64,000 bases of DNA from Sipunculus nudus (taxonomy: Eukaryota > Annelida > Sipuncula > Golfingiida > Sipunculidae). Below are positions 39,301-54,237 of the stretch, in pieces. Both the position numbers and the translations under genes were made by a program. The notes beneath the pieces are model-generated. The model was not told where the DNA came from and ran no database searches. It was given only the letters and a program-made list of their open reading frames with translations. How positions within the stretch are numbered: position 1 is the first letter of the stretch; every line of letters begins with the position of its first letter. Where the stretch lies: assembly GCA_026874595.1 (NCBI GenBank), contig CM049319.1:54138917-54202916 (forward strand), written 5' to 3'.

Positions 39301-42300
39301 CTAATGTCTCTAGATGTTTGTCCAGGTTATCCCCGTGTTTCACTGTGTTTGCTGTTCTCTCTAGATGTTTCTCAAGGTTTCCCCAGTGTATCACTAAGTT
39401 TGCTATTGTCTCTAGATGTTTGTCCAGATTATCCCCATGTATCACTATGTTTGCTGATCTCTCCAGATGTTTCTCAAGGTTTCCCCAGTGTATCACAATG
39501 TTTGCTATTGTCTCTAGATGATTGTCCAGATTATCCCCATGTATCACTATGTTTGCTGATTTCTCTAGATGTTTCTCCAGGTTACCCCAGTGTATCACTA
39601 TGTTTGCTTATGTCTCTAGATGTTTGTCCAGATTATCCCCATGTATCACTATGTTTGCTGATTTCTCTAGATGTTTCTCAAGGTTTCCCCAGTGTATCAC
39701 TTTGTTTGCTATTGTCTCTAGATGTTTGTCCAGATTATCCCCGTGTATCATTATGTTTGCTGATTTCTCTAGATGTTTCTCCAGGTTACCCCAGTGTATC
39801 ACTATGTTTGCTATTGTCTCTAGATGTTTGTCCAGATTATCCCCTTGTATCACTATGTTTGCTGATTTCTCTAGATGTTTCTCCAGGTTACCCCAGTGTA
39901 TCACTATGTTTGCTAATGTCTCTAGATGTATGTCCAGATTATCCCCGTGTATCACTATGTTTGCTGATTTCTCAAGATGTTTCTCCAGGTTACCCCAGTG
40001 TATCACTATGTTTGCTAATGTCTCTAGATGTTTGTCCAGATTATCCCCGTGTATCACTATGTTTGCTGATTTCTCTAGATGTTTCTCAAGGTTTCCCCAG
40101 TGTATCACAATGTTTGCTAATGTCTCTAGATGTTTGTCCAGGTTATCTCTGTGTTTCACTGTGTTTGCAGATTTCTCTAGAAGTTTCTCAAGGTTTCCCC
40201 AGTGTATCACTTTGTTTGCTAATGTCTCTAGATGTTTGTCCAGGTTATCCCTGTGTTTCACTATGTTTGCTGATTTCTCTAGATGTTTCTCCAGGTTACC
40301 CCAGTGTATCACTATGTTTGTGATACACTCTAGATGTTTGTCCAGGTTATCCCCGTGTTTCACTGTGTTAGCTGATTTCTCTAGATGTTTCTCCAGGTTT
40401 CCCCAGTGTATCACTTTGTTTGCTAATTTCTCTAGATGTTTGTCCAGATTATCCCCGTGTTTCACTGTGTTTGCTGTTCTCTCTAGATGTTTCTCAAGGT
40501 TTCCCCAGAGTATCACTTTGTTTGCTAATGTCTCTAGATGTTTGTCCAGATTATCCCCGTGTTTCACTGTGTTTGCTTATGTCTCTAGATGTTTTTCAAG
40601 GTTTCCCCAGTGTATCACTATGTTTGCTGATTTCTCTAGATGTTTCTCAAGGTTTCCCCAGTGTATCACTTTGTTTGCTAATGTCTCTAGATGTTTGTCC
40701 AGATTATCCCCGTGTTTCACTGTGTTTGCTGACCTCTCTAGATGTTTTTCAAGGTTTCCCCAGTGTATCACTATGTTTGCTTATGTCTCTAGATGTTTGT
40801 CCAGGTTATCCCCATGTTTCACTGTGTTTGCTGATCTCTCCAGATGTTTCTCAAGGTTTCCCCAGTGTTTCACTATGTTTGCTGATCTCTCTTGATGTAT
40901 CTTCAGGCTATCCCAGTGTTTCATTGTATTTGCTGATCTCTTTATGTTTCTCCAGGTGATCCAAGTGTTTCACTATGTTTGATAATTCATTGCATATTGC
41001 CAAGACTTGTTGGCAGGTGGCACCACCTGAAAGTTGGTGAATGTTCCTTTAGTTTCATATCCCTGAAAGTCTGGAATTTTCATACTACTTAACTTGATAA
41101 ATCTCCAAACTCTTGCATCATTCAAAACCAATTTAAAAATCTTATCTCCTTTGGCAAGCTTTTGCATGTCATTAATAATATTTTTTCTGATATTGAAAGT
41201 AAAATGGATTTATAAAAATGTTGGGAAATAATAAGGAAGAATTTGGGGCTCAGGGAAAGGCACAGGGAGTAGATTTCCATAGAATTGTGTTCTGCGTGTG
41301 ATGTCATAGTTCCATGTGTCCCATGATGGGAAAACTTGACTTATATAACTATACAGACTCTGTTTATTACTATTAATACTATGTAATCAGGTAGTATTGG
41401 GATGAGTGATATTTGGACCTCATGTCAGGACACAGCTATTCAACCTCTGCATTGGGTATAAAACCTGTTTGTGGTTTTTGGGTCATTTTTGTGCAGACAC
41501 TTCCATGCAACAGTATTACTATGTTCATCACACTTTTTAGCTCAGCTGACTGTAAGTCATCTCAGCTATAGCGTTCACTCTTTGTCGGTGGTCTGTCCGG
41601 CCATCCAGCTGTCTGTCCGTTAACAAGGCACAAATCGTAACCACTGGACCTGGAATCTTCTAACTTTACATCCAGAGAGGTCCATGAAAAATCTCCTTGG
41701 AAACCTGGAATTAGGTCCCAGTTACCCATATTCTTCAAGCTATGGGGCTTGGAAGTACCCCCCAGAATAATGAAAAATTTGATACGAAAGCTCAAATCCT
41801 AAACAACTAATGCATTGATCACCATGATTTTTGCATGGATTTTGATCATGGAGTGTTTCATCAGTGTCTGCAGACTGGTGGTGCCACTTGTATTTGATTT
41901 TTTACGATTTTTAGCTCAGCTGACTGTTAGTTAACTGAGGTATAGGAATGGCGCTTTGTCCGTCGTCGTCCAAGCATCCGGCTGTCCTTTAGCAGGGCAC
42001 AAATCGTAACTGCTGGACCTAGAAACTTAATAAATAGAATATCAAGGGAGGTCAATAAAAAATCTCCTTGGAAACCTGAAATTAGGTCAATGCGAACTAT
42101 ATCCTCCGAGCTATAGGGCTTTAAAGTACCCCCAGAATAATAAAAATATAATACAAAACTTCCTATATCTTGATAATTAATGCATGGATTGTCATGAATC
42201 TTGCCTTGAATATTGACCATGACTAGTTTTGTCAGTTCTTGAAAAGTGGTGGTGCCACCTGTATTTTTTGTTATTTTAATGAATTTAAAACAAATTTTTT

Positions 42301-45300
42301 TTACTATAAAATGACAACAATCATGTCAGTTTCTCAGCTGTAATTACATCGAGTGTCCCAAAACCTGGTGTATTTAATGATCACTAGTGGATGCCATATA
42401 GTTATCACCCTGTCTGTATGTCTGTCTGTCTGTCTGTCCATCCATCCATCTACACAAATTTGTTTCCAGATGATAACTCCAGGTTGTTTTGACACATGGA
42501 TTTTAAACTTGACTTACATATGGCCCACCACTAAAGCAAGAACCTATATGATTTTGGGGTCCAACGGGTCAAAGGTCATGGTCACAGGACTCATTTCTTT
42601 AAAAAGAATGCATATGCATTTGAAGCCAAACTTTTCATCCCAAACCTTCCATCATCAGGATATACCTGCCAATAGGGGAAGATTCTGCTCAATTTTGGTG
42701 TCATGAGGTCGAACATTAAGGTCACAGTACCCACTTATTAGGAAATATTGTGGATGCATTTTAAGCCAGACTTTTCATCCGAAACCTTCAATCGTGCACA
42801 TATAGCTGAGCTGCAAATAGAGGAAGAAACTGATTGATTTGGGGGTCACAAGGTCAAAGGTCATCATCACAGGGGCCCATATGTCCACATATTTGTTTCT
42901 GGATGGTAACTCCAGTTTGAATTGACATATTTGTTTCAATTTTGACTTATATATGACCCACCAATAATGTAAGAACCATTTCGATTTTGGGGTCATAAGG
43001 CCAAAGGTCAAGGTCACAAGACCCACTTCTTTAAAAAGATTTTTTTCTGTATTTTTAGCTAAACTTTCTGTCTCAAACATTCTGTCTCCCAGATGTTGCA
43101 CACCTACCAATAGTGGAAGTAACTGATGGATTTTGGGGTCACAAGGTCAAGGTCATTGGGGCCATCAATCCACATATTAGTTTCCAGATGATAACACCAG
43201 TTTAGTTTGAAATATTGGTTTCAAACTTGACTTATATATGGCTCACCACTAAAGTAAGAACTGTTTATTCTGGGGTAATGAGATCAAAGGTCAAGGTCAC
43301 AGGACCCACCACTTTAGAAAGATTGAGGATGCATTTTAAGCCAAGCTATGGGGCTCCGAAGTACCCCCCAGAATAATGAAAAATTTGATACAAAAGCTCA
43401 AGTATCTGATGCATTGGTCACCATAATTCTTTGCATAGATATTGATCTTGGGGTGTTACATCAGTTTTTGCCGACTGGTGGCGCCACCTGTATTTTATTT
43501 TTTTTACAATTTTTTTCTCTCTATTTTTGAGACCTTAAAAGATGCTGTCATCTGATATTAGTGCACAAATCGTAATGACTAGATCTAGAATCTTTTTTCT
43601 TGACATGCTGGGAGGCCCATGAAATGTCTCCTTGGAAACCTGAAATTAGGTCTCTGTCACCCATATTGTCCCAGCTATGAGGCTCAGAAGTACCCCCCTG
43701 AATAATTGTATCCCCAGACAAAGTCAGGGGATACTATGTTTTCATACCGGTTCCGCCGCCGCCGCATATAAATCTTGTTGGCGCGATAACTCAAAAAATA
43801 TTTCACGGATATTTACCAAACTTGGTATATGTATAGATATGGGTGAGAGGACGACGCCTATTAAAAATGAAGTCATGACCTTGACTAGGAGAGTGTCCTT
43901 GACCTTGAATAGGTCCAATTTTGGGGAAAATCACACAAATTCTTAAATATCTCAAGAAATCTGGCATGGATTGATCCCAAAATCAAGTTGATGGAAGATC
44001 ATGGATAGGGTTGTCATGTTCCAGAAACTGGTGGCGCCACCTATTATTCTTTATTTGTTTTCGTGCCATTTAATACCCCCAAAATTGTTACTTGACAGTA
44101 CTGTGAGCATTTTAAGTCAAAAACTAATGGACAGATTTCTTTTATATTATGCATATACATAGGTATGGGTTATGGGATGATGTTTATTTTAATTGGGGTC
44201 ATGACCTTTTCTATGAGAGTGGCCTTGACCTTGAATATTGCCATATATGGTAAAAATCACACAAAATCATTCATTTCTCAATAAGGGATGCATGGATTGG
44301 TCCAAAAATCAACTTGACCGAAGATCTTGGATACTTATGTCATGTACCGAAACAGGTGGCGCCACCTGTTATTCTTTAACTTGTTTTCGTGCCGTTTAAT
44401 ACCCCCATCATTGCCACTTAACAGTACTGTGAGCATTATAAGTCAAAAACTAATGGACAGATTTCTTTCATATTATGCATATACATAGACATGGGTTATG
44501 GGATGATGTATATATATTGGTGTCATGACCTTTCCTATGAGAACTCCTTGATTTTTCTTCCTCTCATAATTATAATATTATATGATTTCTGTGAACTTGT
44601 GAGATTTAGGAATATATTCCAATGTAAACCATTAAATTATAATTAATTTTCCCGGAGAGTGTATAGTGTCAGGTTGCTTTAATTATCATCCTGCAAGTGA
44701 CCTAATCATGGGATATTTAGAAGCTTTAATTTAGAAACTCACATCTGGAGAGAAAATACTAACGTTTATAACAGTATTTGTTCTGATCGCTTTTCACAGA
44801 TGAAGCACAGAGCACAACCACAGCAATAGAAAGCAGCTCAGTTACGACACCTGCCTCGCAAACATCCCCCGTAAGTACCAACACCAGTGTGAGCAGCTCA
44901 GTGGCGCCCTCTGCTGCTGGCTCTTTGTTTGGCAGTGGCACCCCCTCCACTGGATTTAAATTGACAACCAGTACAACCACCTCAGCAACGCCTGGTCTCT
45001 TTGGAAGTGGATTGAGCAGTGGCATCGGGTTCGGGAGCTCTACCTCAGGGTTCAAGTTTTCAGCTTCTGCCACTAGCAGCGACAGCAAACCCTTCACATT
45101 TGCAGCCAGCAAACCAAAGGAGAAAGGAGGAATAGCTGCATCAAATACAGGTATTTGATAACCTAAATAATCTTTGACATGCTTCACCAAAAAAAGTATC
45201 ATTCTGCATGCTCAGTAACGCCTAATGCACAGTTATACACTGCAGTCATTCTAGATCTCCTTCGCTTTAACTGCTGCTTTGTAAAGTAAGGTTCTCTGGG

Positions 45301-48300
45301 TTTCACCACCAGGTTTGCACTGGGTGAAAAACTGTGATCAGACCAGTGAGATCGTGGTATTGCATTTTGCTTCCAGCTCCCAGGTTTCAGACCCGTGACA
45401 ATCTGCTCATTGGTTTGATGTACAATGCTCTCATGGGTCTGATTATCGTTCTTGGCCCTGTGCCAGTCCTGGCGTAAAACCCCGAGAAAACCTAATATAA
45501 AAAGCAGCGGTTAAAGAGGAGGTCTGGAGTGACTGCAGTGCATTTTATGAGTGGGAAGATCTGTTTGATACAAGTAAATTTTGCAAATTTCAGGTGAATT
45601 ATTGAAAAAATGTCATTCAGTTTTTGTTATGGAGTGACCAAACAATATAAAATTCAATCTATTTAAGACCTATCTTTCACACATGTTATGCTTTTATTAG
45701 GATTTAGGACTGATTATTCAATAAAAATTTAATCTGCAAATTACAAGCTTTAATTTCTCAGAAAAATTTATATTTTTTGTATGTGTCCTTATCCTCTTGC
45801 CAGTCACCTCAGAAATTCTTGATGATTTGTAAAAGCACAAATGCGCTTCACACCAACACCCTCTTGATCCAAGTATTCTTTATCTTTTAAAAAGAAAACA
45901 ACTATTTTATTCTATATTCTCATAGTTAAATCACAAAATTATTTCTGTTTTTTAAAGCTGCCATTTATTGCCCCTAATTACCAAGCGACCATTGTTAGAT
46001 TACAACCCACTCACCAGGTGGAGCAATTTTTATATGCAGTCTTATAAGGGACATATTATAATGGTATACCAACTTTTTCACCATCCCTTAACTTTCAGTA
46101 CAACACAATAACTTGCCAGGGCTTCTATGGATTTTTTTTTCACAAAACTCACCATAACTATTTACCAATAGAAATCTCAACTGATTTTGATTATATTTAA
46201 TTAGGTCAGAAGTCACCTGGCTTCCAGTTTGTGGTGACACTGCTAAAACTTATCATGAATAGTATGTATTTTTATAAAACTCGGTGTAAACATTACCAAC
46301 ATAATATTTTGATTCTTGACAAATCCATGCATATTTAGTCAGGTCAGAGGTCACCAGGCTTCTTTGTGGAGCCAGGATGTCAGATATATACCAACAAACT
46401 GTAGGTTAAGTGTGAGGATGTGTCTCCTTGACCTTCTTTTCAAGGTCACAGAGCTATAGATAGGAAAAACTTATTAGCATATTTCTCATGAACTAGAAGA
46501 TGGATTGTGTTAGTGATGTAGGACACAAGGCTGGACTCTGGAAGATCCTGGACTTCAAGGTCCTAGACTTGTACTTGTACTCAAACTCAGAGGGCCCAAT
46601 CCATCTTGAGTCCAGTAGAAAAAGAAAACTCTTTCAGATACTATGAAGTCTTGTGTACATGTAAGACTCCTATCAGAATATCACAAAAAAAAAGGAATTA
46701 TAATAATAATAATAATAATAATATATATAGTATTTATATAGCACCAGTTCTCTGATAACTACTACCAAACTAGCTCTGCATCGGGAGATAAATGTTAGTG
46801 CACATTCAAGTAAAATACATTATACAAAGTAACATAAAACAGACATTATATCCTCAGATTTCCCTGTTTCATTTATTTAAATAAAGGATTTTTTGTTGGA
46901 CTCGGAAATGAGCCTGAAGGACACCCACTTTGACTTGAGTGGCCCGCACTTTGAGTTTGCACTTGGACTTGGATAGTGTTGACTTGGCTTAATATGGTGT
47001 CCTTATTGGCCACAATAATCTATGACTGCTTGTGCCACCTACACTAATTAAAATTTTTATGAATTTTTAAAGTCTTTTTAATAAAATTTACTTTGTTAGT
47101 GGAATATCTCTAAAAGAATTAATCATAGCTGCATCATTTTTTCAGGGTAGACATATAACAACAAAATCTTGGTCACGTTTGAAGAGGGTCACCTTTACCT
47201 ATTTTTCATGGTCACAGAGTAGATACCCAAGAGACAAAGCAGTATACCTTCATTTAAAGAACCAAGAGTTGCTCCAGCTTCATTACATTTTGCTCTTTGC
47301 TAAGAACATCTTATTTTAATCCCTTACACAGTGTTTATCATCATATAGATCTATATAACCTTTGTTTTGAGACTTTCAAAAGGTCACTATGCTACATACC
47401 TTTCTAGTTTACAAGTTGACAAGTTGAACTGGAGACATTTGTATAGAAATACAACCATGTGACACAGATGTTCTTCACTTGTTATCGTACCACTCATACA
47501 CACTCTTCTTGAGCTGAGGACGACTTGTCAGCTTTTGCTGAAAGTCTAGTTCCTTCTGCCACTATCAGTGTATGTGTCTGTCAGTCTGTGTGTCTGTCAG
47601 TTGATGCATCTGTCAGTCTTATATCTGTCTTGTAGGTACAGAAGAAGAAGAATATGAACCTCCCAAACCAGAGGTCACCACGGTAACAGAGGAAGATGCA
47701 TTCTATACCAAGTTGTAAGAATTTTATTACTTACAGGTTTGCCAGCGGCCAGGGAAAAGTCAGGGAGTTTCACAAAAAGTCAGGGAATTCTTTGATGGTT
47801 TGGGAAGTCAGGGAATTTTTAATGGCTATGGCGATCACAGTTCGTTATCAGGTTGAAAGAGATTGGCATTTCTTTTAAAGTTGTGGTGTTTTTGCAGATC
47901 TAATCTTGTTTCATTTTAATTTTTGTATAAAATCTAAGGTTTACAGAGTTTGGATACACCACATATAAGAACAGTTTTTGATGGACCAATTCTGTTTCTG
48001 AACAGAAATATATAAAAAAGCAAGACCTGATGTATTATTCTGCATGGTGGTCCATATGCTATTCCGATTAAGATTTGCATTGGGTTGCCTGTAAAATGAG
48101 GTTTTTGAGACAAATTCAAAAATTGTGTGATGATTTATCTTTAAATTCCAACTGAAATTCGGAGAAAAGTCTAGGAATTTTTTTCAGAACTGGCTGCTGG
48201 CACCCTAACTTAATATTGAGAGATTTTGCTTAACTAAGTATAGTGGTGCCTGTTTTGAGGGACCAACCTCTCTACCAGAGAAAATGGTCAGTTATTGCAG

Positions 48301-51300
48301 ATCGTTATTTGTTCAAGGGAGATGAAATCTGACTAAAGACGGCAGTGCTTATGCATTAATTGTCAAAATAATATTTACCAATTTATCGAGTACATCAGTG
48401 TTTTATTTCTTTTTGTTACACTAAACTTCGGAATAAAGATTGTTGTTCTATAATTTAAAGGGGCCTTTTCTCAAATCTGATGTCTGTTAACTGAAGGTAA
48501 TCTCTTTAATTGATCATTCATAAAAATAGGCCAGAACACAGTGCATTTTGTTTATTTTCATGTGTTGCGGCTTTCAACACAAAAGTTTGCCAGTATCTTG
48601 AACATGTAACCCATATGCAATTAATTACTTTTTGTTGCCCCAACTTTGGATTCCTGTAATCGAAAATTTTTTGTATCAATTTTCCACACACAAGTCAGAA
48701 AATATTAACACTTCAGTTTAAGTGTTAATGACATGCCAGGGTGGAATCCTGTAGTAATCAGGCATTCCCTCTATCCAAGGCTTAAATTTCCTTTTACACA
48801 CACCAATCTCAAGAACTGTTGGAGCCGTTGCTGTGTAATATAAATTTCAGATTTTTCCCTATTGGAGGATGTGCTTTAAATTTTAGACCTGCCAGAAATT
48901 CATAATGGTTATCAGGCAGCCATCTTAATTTTATCCGAAGAGTGGTGCCTATGAGAGAATGTTTGCTATCTAATTTCAAACTTTCTATAGTCCATCCCAC
49001 CAAGGGCTACCCATCATTTTTTAGCGTTATATATATTTACAAGGTCAGTTTATTTAGAGAAGTTATCTGTAAGTTATCTACCAGGTACTCAAGTCATTAT
49101 CTACAAGAAAAAACACCACTATAACATGCAAAGAATATTAGTAAATCAATTAATTTAATATCTCAGAAACCAGTCTATTCCTGTGATGACATATTGACTG
49201 CAGTGACATTGTCAAGGACACTTTTTGACAGATGTTGATTGTATGATGGTAGTATTGGTGACATAAATATGATAAGATACATCATCAGCTTGAAGTCGAC
49301 ATCCTGCACTGTCACTTCAGGAGGAAACATATTGCAAAATGCAAAATATACAGAGTACAGAGAAGACTTTTAATACTTTCATAAGTTTGACTTAATTCTT
49401 TCATTCTCTATTGATGGTGCACATAACTTTCTCTCATCAGGGACAAATCACCTCTCTGACCTTTTAAACTTAAGGTAATTCCTTATTATAAAAATTGGCC
49501 GGAAAACATGGATATCACCACACACAAGCTGCTTATTTATTTTTATTAAAGTGTTTATATAATGTGTGGGGCTGTCCAAATAATCAAAACAAATTCAACA
49601 AGGGCATCTGACAGTGAGTCAGATAAGCCAGAGCTTTGCAAAAGGCATTTTGCAACAAGTGACCTTTTTGCCTCCACATGTATGCATCCTGCATCCTTAG
49701 GGTACATGTTTTGCCAGTTTGTCAACAAAGCTTTGTTTACAATCACATTGTTGATAAACCATTTCATACATCCTTCATGCAGGTGTAATAAGAACTTTTC
49801 ATATCCATATTTAGGGCCCCGCTTGACAAGCGATGCCCTATAGTGATCACCGTGTCAGTCCGTCCTTCCGTCCTTCTGTGAGTGACACTTTCTTTTGCGC
49901 GCGATAGCTCAACAACAACATACTGCAGCTTTCCCAAATTCACAGGGATGATTGGTAACTATGAGAGCTCCAGACCTATCGAATTACAGACTTGTCGGAA
50001 TTCAAATATGGCGGCCACAGCCCAATCGCTGATTTTCTTTCACAATTACAAGCGATTACTCAACAACAACATGCTTCAGCTTTCCCAAATTCATAGGGAT
50101 GATTGGTACCTGTGAGGGCTCCAAACCTATTGAATTACAGACCTGTCCGAATTCCAATATGGCCGCCAAAGCCCAATCGCTGATTTTCTTTTGTGTGCAA
50201 TAACTCATCAACAACCTCTTGCAGCTTTCCCAAATTCACAGGGATGATTGGTACCTGTAAGGGCTCCAGACCTCTTAAATTAAAGACCTGTTGGATTTTC
50301 AATAGGGCCACTACTGCCCAATTGCTGATTTTCTTTCGTGCATGATAACTAAACAACAACATACTTTTCCAAATTTACAAGGATCATTGGTCCCTATGAG
50401 GGCTCCAGACCTATTGAATTACAGACTTGCTCAAAATCAAATATGGCTAACAGACAACATTCGGTGATTTTCTATTGCACACATTATTTCAGACATATCT
50501 TCTTTAATCCAGTATGATTTTTTTCCTCGTGCATAATGATGAAAAACTTGTTTCTGTTTGTGATATTTTTCAAATTTGACTTTTGGCTTTTCCAAATTTA
50601 CAAGGATCATTGGTCCCTATGAGGGCTCCAGACCTATTGAATTACAGACTTGCTCAAAATCAAATATGGCTAACAGACAACATTCGGTGATTTTCTATTG
50701 CACACATTATTTCAGACATATCTTCTTTAATCCAGTATGATTTTTTCCCTCATGCATAATGATGAAAAACTTGTTTCTGTTTGTGATATTTTTCAAATTT
50801 GACTTAATTTTTCACCCATATGCAAACTAGTCCCGCACTAGCAGAAATGCGGGGCCCTCTGAGGACCATTGTCCGACCACATCTAGTTACCTTTAGTTCA
50901 TTAATATTTACACAGATGAACCCAGAAAGCACATAAATTCTTTTTCAAAAGGTAGGTGAATGGGCACCTTTAATTATTGTCAATACAGAGGGACTATAGA
51001 AATCCACCATGGCCATGGCCCAGTGACCTCAGATTTCCATTAGTGCGATTATCTGAAGAACATTTTGATCCATTTCAATGAAATTTTATTTGGAGTTTGG
51101 TCCTTAGGGGATGACATGCTTTCAAATGATAACAAAAAAATAAAACAAGGAAATTTTCAGCTGATCACCAAGACCCATGGGTCATTTGGTTTTATGTGTT
51201 GGTATTAAATGCTTCCCTGTTTCATACAGGCACAGAAGATTCTAGAAAGAAACATCCATTCAAAGCTATTTATAGCCAGAATGAGCCAGAAAGGCATCAA

Positions 51301-54173
51301 TTGTTTCCTTATTGGATACAGCATACCATGTATAAATCTTTATTATTTCAATATTCTGTAGCTGAGCCAAAGGTCCTGGTCCCTATAAGCAGCCTGGTTT
51401 TATTTACAGATGCAAGTTGTACTTCAAGAGTGGTGATGAATGGAAGGAAAAAGGAAAGGGCAATCTGTACCTAAAGAAGTTGGAAGATAATAAGACACAG
51501 CTGCTAATTAGAGCAGACACCAATCTAGGTGAGTTCAGTGCTGCCCCCTTGTGGTCAGATTGGATGGTGTCATGTGCTGCCACCTTGTGGCATAATTAGA
51601 TATCAACTGTTCATGTCTTGTGAACTGGTTCTGTATTAAATAATATGATTTTTAGCTCAGCTGACTATAAGTCATCTGAGCTATAGTCGTGGTCCATTGT
51701 CCGTCGTCCGTCCGTCTGTCCGTCCGTCCGTCCGTCCGTCCGTCCGTAGATGTGGCACGTTTTGAAACCGTAAGACCTAGGAATCCAAAATTCGGCATAA
51801 TGTTAGATGTCCCCAAGATCTCCTACCAAGCCGAAAACTGGGTCTTTTCGACTTCGTTCCTTTGAGAAATTAAGGAAAAACCTCAATTTTTTATTAAAAA
51901 CCTATTTTCACACTTCAGGACTGCCTAATATCAAAACCACTCATCTGTTTTTCCTCATATTTACCATAAATATTCCTCTATATAGTTCCTATGTACATTC
52001 AAGAAAATATGTCTGTATTATATAATTTAAAAAAGTTATGGACCCAAACATAATGCATTTTGTAAAAAATCAGGAAAGATATTTGATCACTTAACACAAA
52101 ACATGTTAAAGCTATGGACCTTTTTTCCAGTAATATAACTTTAATTAATCAAAATTAAATTGTATACCCAAAATTAGATGAAAATCTTTTAAATTTTTTA
52201 AAATATTAATAAAAATAAAAAATTGGTACCTTTAATTTTGCCCAACTTTGACCATGGCACGTTTTTTTCCTGTAAGTACTGTGGATTTAATTTTCACAGC
52301 ATGTTTTTGTTACCTTTTCAACTGTTAACACCAAAAATTTGAAACCAGTTGATCAAAAACTGTAGATTTTATTCAAGTTTTCAAGCACCATGTAACATAT
52401 TTTTCAAATTTTATAAGTTATTAGTATAAATGTAAAATTAGTAACTTAAATTTTGCCCAACTTTGACCATGGCACGTTTGTTTCCTGTGAGCACTGTTGA
52501 TATAATTTTCATATCATGCACACATAAGGATTTCAGCTTTTAAGTTTAGAAAGCTGAAAGAAATTGGCCAAAAATTGTAGCTTTTATTAATGATTTTTTA
52601 TGAGACCCTGTCAGACTTTGGCTCTCTCCAGCCCCTCTTGAGTCACTTGTATTTTGACCTTGCTGAACTTTCAGCAAATTATGCATGCTTGAGGCGAGGC
52701 ATACAGGGAATCCAGGCAGCTTATGGCCAGCCACAGTTGATCCAGGTGTCCAACCCAACTCATCTAGTAGTTTTAACCAACTACATACAATAAACAATAA
52801 ATTAATAAATTTTTATTGGTTTTTAATAAAAAATTAATGAAAAATAGAAAAGGAATTTGTTAGTTGATAATAACAGGAAATTAACTTGCAGTTACTGATG
52901 ATATAAGAATCTTGTATCGATGGATAGAATGTCACGTATTCCAAATAACACCATGCAGTCACCTATGGTATTTTTCAGTTCAATTTTAATGATAAAGAAG
53001 TAAATCATATCATTCATTACTAATCATTAGGGATCATATGATGGAAATTAATGATAGACAAAGATGCAGTTGGTAATATTAATCTAGATTCCTACTGTGT
53101 CTAGTGTGTACATTGATGTGAAATTAGTCCAAAATGAATTTATTACAGTTATTTTTTAATATAAATAAAAGCCATAAAACCATGTACTTATGATCATTAT
53201 TTAAATGTGTGAATTTTGTATATTCTGGATTCTCAACATCATTGTTTGGTGAAAACTGAATAAATACCAGACATGGTGCGAATACTTTGTAATTGTATTT
53301 AAATACGAATATGATTATGTACTCCATTATAAAATTTCTTGCATAAAGAATGGGAATTCAGGTAAAAATGAAAGTATATGAATACCAGTGCAAATACTTT
53401 CAAAATGTATTCATGAATGCATTCATGAATATATTCTTTAATATTATTTTAATAATCATTTCAGTTATATTTCATTTTAAAAAATCATATGATTCTCTTA
53501 TTATTTTTAATAAAAATTATATTTGGGACAATATTTGTAATTTTTTTTAATTAATAGTTAAACCCTTATATTATATATTCTGCTTATAAGTTATATTGCC
53601 AAGTCAAAATCTGTGTGACAATAGTACTCCATTTGTTAATAAAATAAATGAAATCAATCCTCTTCCCTGTCTCCAAAGGTACTATCAAAATCATACATAA
53701 GCTAAACAACAACAACTCATATTACAGCTTATATTTATTACCACACAAAACCAGCATGTGCCTCATTTCTAAATAATATTTTTTTATCATATATAACAGC
53801 TGAGCGTCGTGGCCCATAGGTCCCTTGTTTTTTCTGGGGTAATTTAACTGGACTCTATTATTAGTTCCTGCCATATATCCAGATTGATATCTATGCAGTA
53901 AGAGTTCAAATAAGAACACATGTGAACACAGTATCAACTACAGTATTGTTGGATTGGGATCATTAAATTTACATGAATAAAAAAAAAAAGGAAATGGTTT
54001 CAAATAATCAATTTATAGTGTATACAAGTAAAATCAAATAATCATTATATTACTAAGTGACCTTGGAGACCAGATCTGCTTCATGATCATGCAATATACA
54101 GTATAATTTCTTGCATTCTTTAACACTTCTACGGAATGGATACATTCTGTTGGTGTCTGTACATATATATATG

Positions 54174-54237
<64 letters not shown>

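Noticed and set aside
39196-40895. Plus-strand open frames of 375 and 457 codons and a minus frame of 319 codons
   Set aside because: All are readings of the 51-bp minisatellite, which stays open because its length is a multiple of three. They overlap each other in different frames and lack domains or splice support.
44759-45202. Minus-strand 147-codon frame over NUP50 exon 4
   Set aside because: Shadow of the Ser/Gly-rich FG exon on the plus strand.
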